Shown piece by piece: positions 59,893 through 64,000 of a DNA stretch of 64,000 nucleotides. The translations under genes and the position numbers were made by a program. Under the pieces are notes generated by a model. It searched no databases. It saw only the letters and a list, made by a program, of their open reading frames with translations, and was not told the origin of the DNA. The stretch comes from Bradyrhizobium sp. SZCCT0231 (lineage in GTDB: Bacteria > Pseudomonadota > Alphaproteobacteria > Rhizobiales > Xanthobacteraceae), in the NCBI RefSeq assembly GCF_018130245.1, contig NZ_JAFCKP010000011.1, positions 124,001 to 188,000 of the forward strand, given 5' to 3'. The first letter of the stretch is position 1. Each line of letters opens with the position of its first letter.

Positions 59893-59914
59893 ACAAAGAA
59901 TAGAGGGGACGACA

Positions 59915-60457
59915 ATGAACCAGCCCGCATCCGCCTATTTCATCGAGGACCGTCACGATCCCAACGAGACGCACACGCTCGCGGTGCTCGTGCAGAACGA
60001 GCCGGGCGTGCTCGCGCGCGTCATCGGCCTGTTCTCGGGGCGCGGCTACAACATCGAGAGCCTCACGGTCTCGGAGACCGAGGCCCAGAAGCATCTGTCG
60101 CGCATCACCATCGTCACGACAGGCACGCCGATGGTGATCGAGCAGATCAAGCACCAGCTCGACCGCATGATCCCGGTCTACCGCGTCGTCGACATGACCC
60201 AGACCAAGCGCTCGATCGAGCGCGAGCTGGCGATGGTGAAGGTGCGCGGGCAGGGCGAGCATCGGGTCGAGGCGCTGAGGCTGGCGGACGCGTTCCGCGC
60301 CCGCGTGATCGACGCCACCACCGAGAGCTTTGTGTTCGAGATCACAGGCAATACGGACAAGATCAATCAATATATCGATCTGATGCGCCCGCTCGGCCTT
60401 GTCGAGGTGTCGCGCACGGGTGTTGCCGCGATCGGTCGCGGGCCTGAAGGAATGTGA
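59915..60457 (+). CDS. ilvH: Acetolactate synthase small (regulatory) subunit
   Basis: A 180-residue regulatory subunit. The N-terminal ACT domain, HTLAVLVQNEPGVLARVIGL then FSGRGYNIESLTVSETE, is the valine-feedback domain. The C-terminal half (REL.MVKV, RVIDATTESFVFEITGNTDK) contacts the catalytic subunit. An N-terminal extension of about 18 residues precedes the ACT core. GAGGGGACG lies before ATG 59915. It is separated from ilvI by the dehydratase gene and two repeats. Confidence 0.95.
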   Translation: MNQPASAYFIEDRHDPNETHTLAVLVQNEPGVLARVIGLFSGRGYNIESLTVSETEAQKHLSRITIVTTGTPMVIEQIKHQLDRMIPVYRVVDMTQTKRSIERELAMVKVRGQGEHRVEALRLADAFRARVIDATTESFVFEITGNTDKINQYIDLMRPLGLVEVSRTGVAAIGRGPEGM

Positions 60458-60460
60458 ACC

Positions 60461-61156
60461 ATGCTGGCGCGCGACTGGTACTACAACGAGCGGAACCGGA
60501 TGGGGATCGAGCCCGCGGTGGCGTCGATCTACGACAATCATGACGATGCCGATCTGCGGGCGCGCGCCGCGCTGAAAATGCTCGGGGTCCAGCGCGGCTG
60601 GCGCATCGCCGACATCGGCTGCGGCAACGGCGTGCTCGCCACCGAAGCGGCGCTGATGGGCGCCGAGGCCGACGCCATCGACATCTCGCCCGCGATGCTG
60701 GCGCTCGCCGAGATCTACGCCCGTGACCGCAAGGCGCCGGTTCGCACCGAGTCCGCCGGCCTGCTCAGCTTCGCCTACCGGCCGGAATCCTACGACCTGA
60801 TCGTCAGCGAGTTCACGCTGCACCATCTGCCCGATTTCTGGAAGGCGGTGGCGATGTCGCGGATCTATCGCGCCCTGAAGCCGGGTGCGAGCTTTTACTT
60901 GCGCGACATCGTCTATGTGTCGATGCCTGACGCCATCGAGCGCGACGTCGAGCAATGGGCCGACTTCCAGATCAAGAACCACGATTTCTCGCGCGAGGGC
61001 GTGGTGACGCATATGCGCGACGAATATTCCACCTTCGGCTGGGTGATGGAGCGGATGCTGACCGACGTCGGCTTCACGCTGGTCTCGGCCGACTACCACG
61101 CACCGATGCACGGCACCTATCTGCTGCGGAAACCGAAAGCCGGCGAGCAAGGCTGA
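60461..61156 (+). CDS. Class I SAM-dependent methyltransferase
   Basis: A 231-residue methyltransferase. The SAM motif I is IADIGCGNGVLATEA, motif II is the GAEADAIDISPAMLALAEIY acidic loop, and LIVSEFTLHHLPDF is motif IV. GIEPAVASIYDNHDDADLRA suggests a short N-terminal lid. It begins 3 bp after ilvH, so it is cotranscribed with the branched-chain genes. The substrate is unknown. Confidence 0.82.
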   Translation: MLARDWYYNERNRMGIEPAVASIYDNHDDADLRARAALKMLGVQRGWRIADIGCGNGVLATEAALMGAEADAIDISPAMLALAEIYARDRKAPVRTESAGLLSFAYRPESYDLIVSEFTLHHLPDFWKAVAMSRIYRALKPGASFYLRDIVYVSMPDAIERDVEQWADFQIKNHDFSREGVVTHMRDEYSTFGWVMERMLTDVGFTLVSADYHAPMHGTYLLRKPKAGEQG

Positions 61157-61198
61157 ACAACAACAGGGCTGCCTGACAGGGCAGGACCGGAAACAACA

Positions 61199-62074
61199 AT
61201 GAAGCCGGCCGACATCCTCATCGCCGTCATGGTGGCGATCATCTGGGGGCTTGCCTTCGTGGCGAGCCGGATCGCGCTCGACGAGCTTTCGCCGGAACTG
61301 ATGACGGCGTTGCGCTTTACGGTCGCCGCGGTGCCGTGCCTGTTCATTCCCAAGCCGAAGATCGCCTGGTCGCTGCTGATCGCGATCAGCTTCACGTTGT
61401 TCCTTGGTCAGTTCCTGTCGCAAGCCTACGGCATCGCCCACGGGGTGCCGGTGGGCCTGACCAGCGTCGTCGTGCAGAGCCAGGCGCTGTTCACGATCGG
61501 CTTCGCCGCGCTTGCGTTCGGCGAGCGGCCGACGCCGATGCAGACTCTGGGCACCGTTATCGCCGCGGCCGGCCTTTTGATGATCTGCGGCACCGTCGGC
61601 TATGATTTCAGCGTTGCCGCCTTTGCGGTGCTGATGATCTCACCGGTCAGCTTTGCCGTCGGCAATCTTCTGCTGCGCGGCGCCCGCGGCGTGCCGATGT
61701 TCGACCTGTTCGCCTGGCTGTGCTTCGCCTCGGCCGTGCCGCTGTTTGTGCTGGCGCTGATCGCCAACGGGCCGGCGCCGACCTGGACGTCGCTGACGCA
61801 CATGTCGCTCGCATCGGCGCTCTGCATGCTGATGCTCGGCGGCGTCTCCACCAGCGTCGCCTATTGGCTGTGGGGCCGCCTCTTGCGTGACTATCCCGTA
61901 GCCCAGGTGGTGCCGTTCGCACTGCTGGTGCCGTTCGTCGGCTCGGCCGCCTCCAGCATCGTGTTCGGCGAGCGGTTCGGACCGCTTCGCCTTGCCGGCA
62001 TGCTGACCGTGATCGGCGGTATCGCCGTGATGGTGCTGGCGAAGCGCCCGCAAGTTCTGTCGAAGACTGCGTGA
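61199..62074 (+). CDS. EamA/DMT-family transporter (RhaT/YdcZ type)
   Basis: A 291-residue protein with ten predicted membrane helices arranged as two EamA repeats. The first begins LIAVMVAIIWGLAFVASRIA; the second has ISPVSFAVGNLLLRGARGVP and ends in VLAKRPQVLSKTA. It is a probable metabolite or amino acid exporter. It lies 42 bp after the methyltransferase and 7 bp before the LysE-type gene. Confidence 0.85.
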   Translation: MKPADILIAVMVAIIWGLAFVASRIALDELSPELMTALRFTVAAVPCLFIPKPKIAWSLLIAISFTLFLGQFLSQAYGIAHGVPVGLTSVVVQSQALFTIGFAALAFGERPTPMQTLGTVIAAAGLLMICGTVGYDFSVAAFAVLMISPVSFAVGNLLLRGARGVPMFDLFAWLCFASAVPLFVLALIANGPAPTWTSLTHMSLASALCMLMLGGVSTSVAYWLWGRLLRDYPVAQVVPFALLVPFVGSAASSIVFGERFGPLRLAGMLTVIGGIAVMVLAKRPQVLSKTA

Positions 62075-62081
62075 GGTGGAT

Positions 62082-62684
62082 ATGACCTACTCGCTATTCT
62101 ATGCCTTCCTCGCCTTCATGGTCGTGATGTACTTCACGCCCGGGCCGAACAACATCATGCTGTTGTCCTCGGGCCTGACCTACGGCTTCCGCCGCACCAT
62201 CCCGCACATCGTCGGCATCGTCATCGGCTTTGCCTTCATGGTTGCTGCGGTCGGCCTCGGGCTTGGCACCGTGTTCCTGGCCTATCCGATCCTTCAGACC
62301 GTCTTGAAATATGCCGGCGCCGCCTACCTGATTTACCTGGCCGCCGTGATCGCCATGTCCGGTCCGGCCCAGCCGGGCGAGGAGAAGGCCCGCGGCCCGA
62401 TGACCTTCTGGGGCGCGGCCATGTTCCAGTGGATCAATGCCAAGGGCTGGGTGATCGTGATCGGTACCATCACCGCCTATGCTGCGATCGCCCAATTCCC
62501 GCTCAACATCGCTATCCAGACCGTGATCAGCCTCATCGTCGGCACGGTCTCGACCGTGGTCTGGGCCCTGTTCGGCACTGCACTACGGCCGGTGCTGACC
62601 TCCGAGCGGCTGGTGCGCGCCTTCAACATTCTGATGGCGATCCTGCTGCTCGCTTCCCTCTACCCCGTTTTCATGGATGCATGA
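62082..62684 (+). CDS. LysE/RhtB-family amino acid exporter
   Basis: A 200-residue inner-membrane protein with six hydrophobic segments and the LysE-family signature TPGPNNIMLLSSGLTYGFRR near the N-terminus, followed by the AAYLIYLAA block. The family exports amino acids and homoserine lactones. ATG 62082 is used because GAGGTGG lies just before it; GTG 62076 is possible. It comes between branched-chain synthesis genes, which suggests but does not prove export of their products. Confidence 0.88.
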   Translation: MTYSLFYAFLAFMVVMYFTPGPNNIMLLSSGLTYGFRRTIPHIVGIVIGFAFMVAAVGLGLGTVFLAYPILQTVLKYAGAAYLIYLAAVIAMSGPAQPGEEKARGPMTFWGAAMFQWINAKGWVIVIGTITAYAAIAQFPLNIAIQTVISLIVGTVSTVVWALFGTALRPVLTSERLVRAFNILMAILLLASLYPVFMDA

Positions 62685-62727
62685 TGTCGCGGATTTCCAT
62701 GCAGAAACGGGTTTCCCTCAGGGCTGA

Positions 62728-63837
<1,110 letters not shown>

Positions 63838-63847
63838 CGTCTGCGCC

Positions 63848-63957
63848 GTCATTCCGGGGGCGCGAAGCGCAACCCGGAATCCAGAGGTTGTTGATCGAGA
63901 TTCTCGGGTGCGCAATTGCGCACCTGAGTTCGCGCTTAACGCGCGCCCCGGAATGAC
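63848..63957. repeat. Palindromic intergenic repeat after ilvC
   Basis: Outer arms GTCATTCCGGGG.. and ..CCCCGGAATGAC pair. The centre holds GGTGCGCAATTGCGCACC (63907-63924), whose core is identical to the palindrome at 54485-54500. It may serve as the ilvC terminator. The remaining bases to 64000 show no gene. Confidence 0.7.
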
Positions 63958-64000
63958 GAGCGAAATTCAAGCTTCGCTCGCCAAGCCAAATCTTAGACCT

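Overview
The window is GC-rich alphaproteobacterial chromosome, most likely Bradyrhizobium or a close relative in the Nitrobacteraceae. The evidence is a circularly permuted two-piece tmRNA with the tag ANDNFAPVAQAA, a feoAB operon preceded by an Irr-type (ICE-like) iron box, an alphaproteobacterial SspB, the thyA-dfrA-hflKC-degP and serB/miaA neighbourhoods, and many short palindromic repeats of the kind scattered through Bradyrhizobium genomes. I see no integrase, transposase, phage module or CRISPR array. This is mostly ordinary core chromosome with one accessory-looking stretch at about 24.4-32.3 kb.

Layout. 0.1-2 kb: a LysR regulator and an aspartate-dehydrogenase-like gene. 2-6 kb, minus strand: a sorbosone-dehydrogenase-like enzyme, then a compact operon of a DUF962/Mpo1-like membrane protein, an SDR epimerase/dehydrogenase and an isoprenylcysteine-methyltransferase-like membrane enzyme. 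6-10 kb: OmpA-like and Cys-rich secreted proteins, an orphan HicB-like protein, and UvrD helicase carrying an in-frame palindromic repeat. 10-17 kb: DUF1328, thioesterase, FAD-linked 2-hydroxyacid dehydrogenase, LTXXQ-type secreted protein, caspase-like protein and an ABC substrate-binding protein. 17.7-24.3 kb: two GGDEF-EAL proteins on either side of an MFS transporter.

24.4-28 kb is a run of small genes, including cspA and a second-type rpsU with a TTG start. 28.3-32.3 kb holds an AraC regulator, a catalase-fold protein lacking the distal histidine, a TetR regulator and a cytochrome P450. The TetR and P450 genes diverge around a perfect 12-bp inverted repeat. 32.4-38.4 kb: an AsmA-like protein, a DUF2336 protein and small genes. 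38.6-41.4 kb: feoAB, a ribbon-helix-helix gene and DUF4169. 41.6-44.1 kb: fumC, sspB and the tmRNA gene, which puts the ssrA tag beside its adaptor. 44.3-44.8 kb: a frameshifted chromate-transporter relic. 44.9-48.3 kb: a complete tripartite tricarboxylate transporter.

48.5-54.4 kb: thyA, GNAT, dfrA, hflK, hflC, DUF2065 and degP, joining thymidylate/folate synthesis to membrane protein quality control. 54.6-56.5 kb: serB and miaA, diverging with only 11 bp between start codons. 56.5-63.8 kb: branched-chain amino acid synthesis, with a promoter, an Ile/Leu/Val-rich leader peptide and terminator (attenuator), ilvI, a threonine-dehydratase-like gene, ilvH, a methyltransferase, two exporters and ilvC. 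Palindromic repeats sit in many intergenic gaps. Nearly identical repeat modules flank the dehydratase gene inside the split ilvI-ilvH operon.
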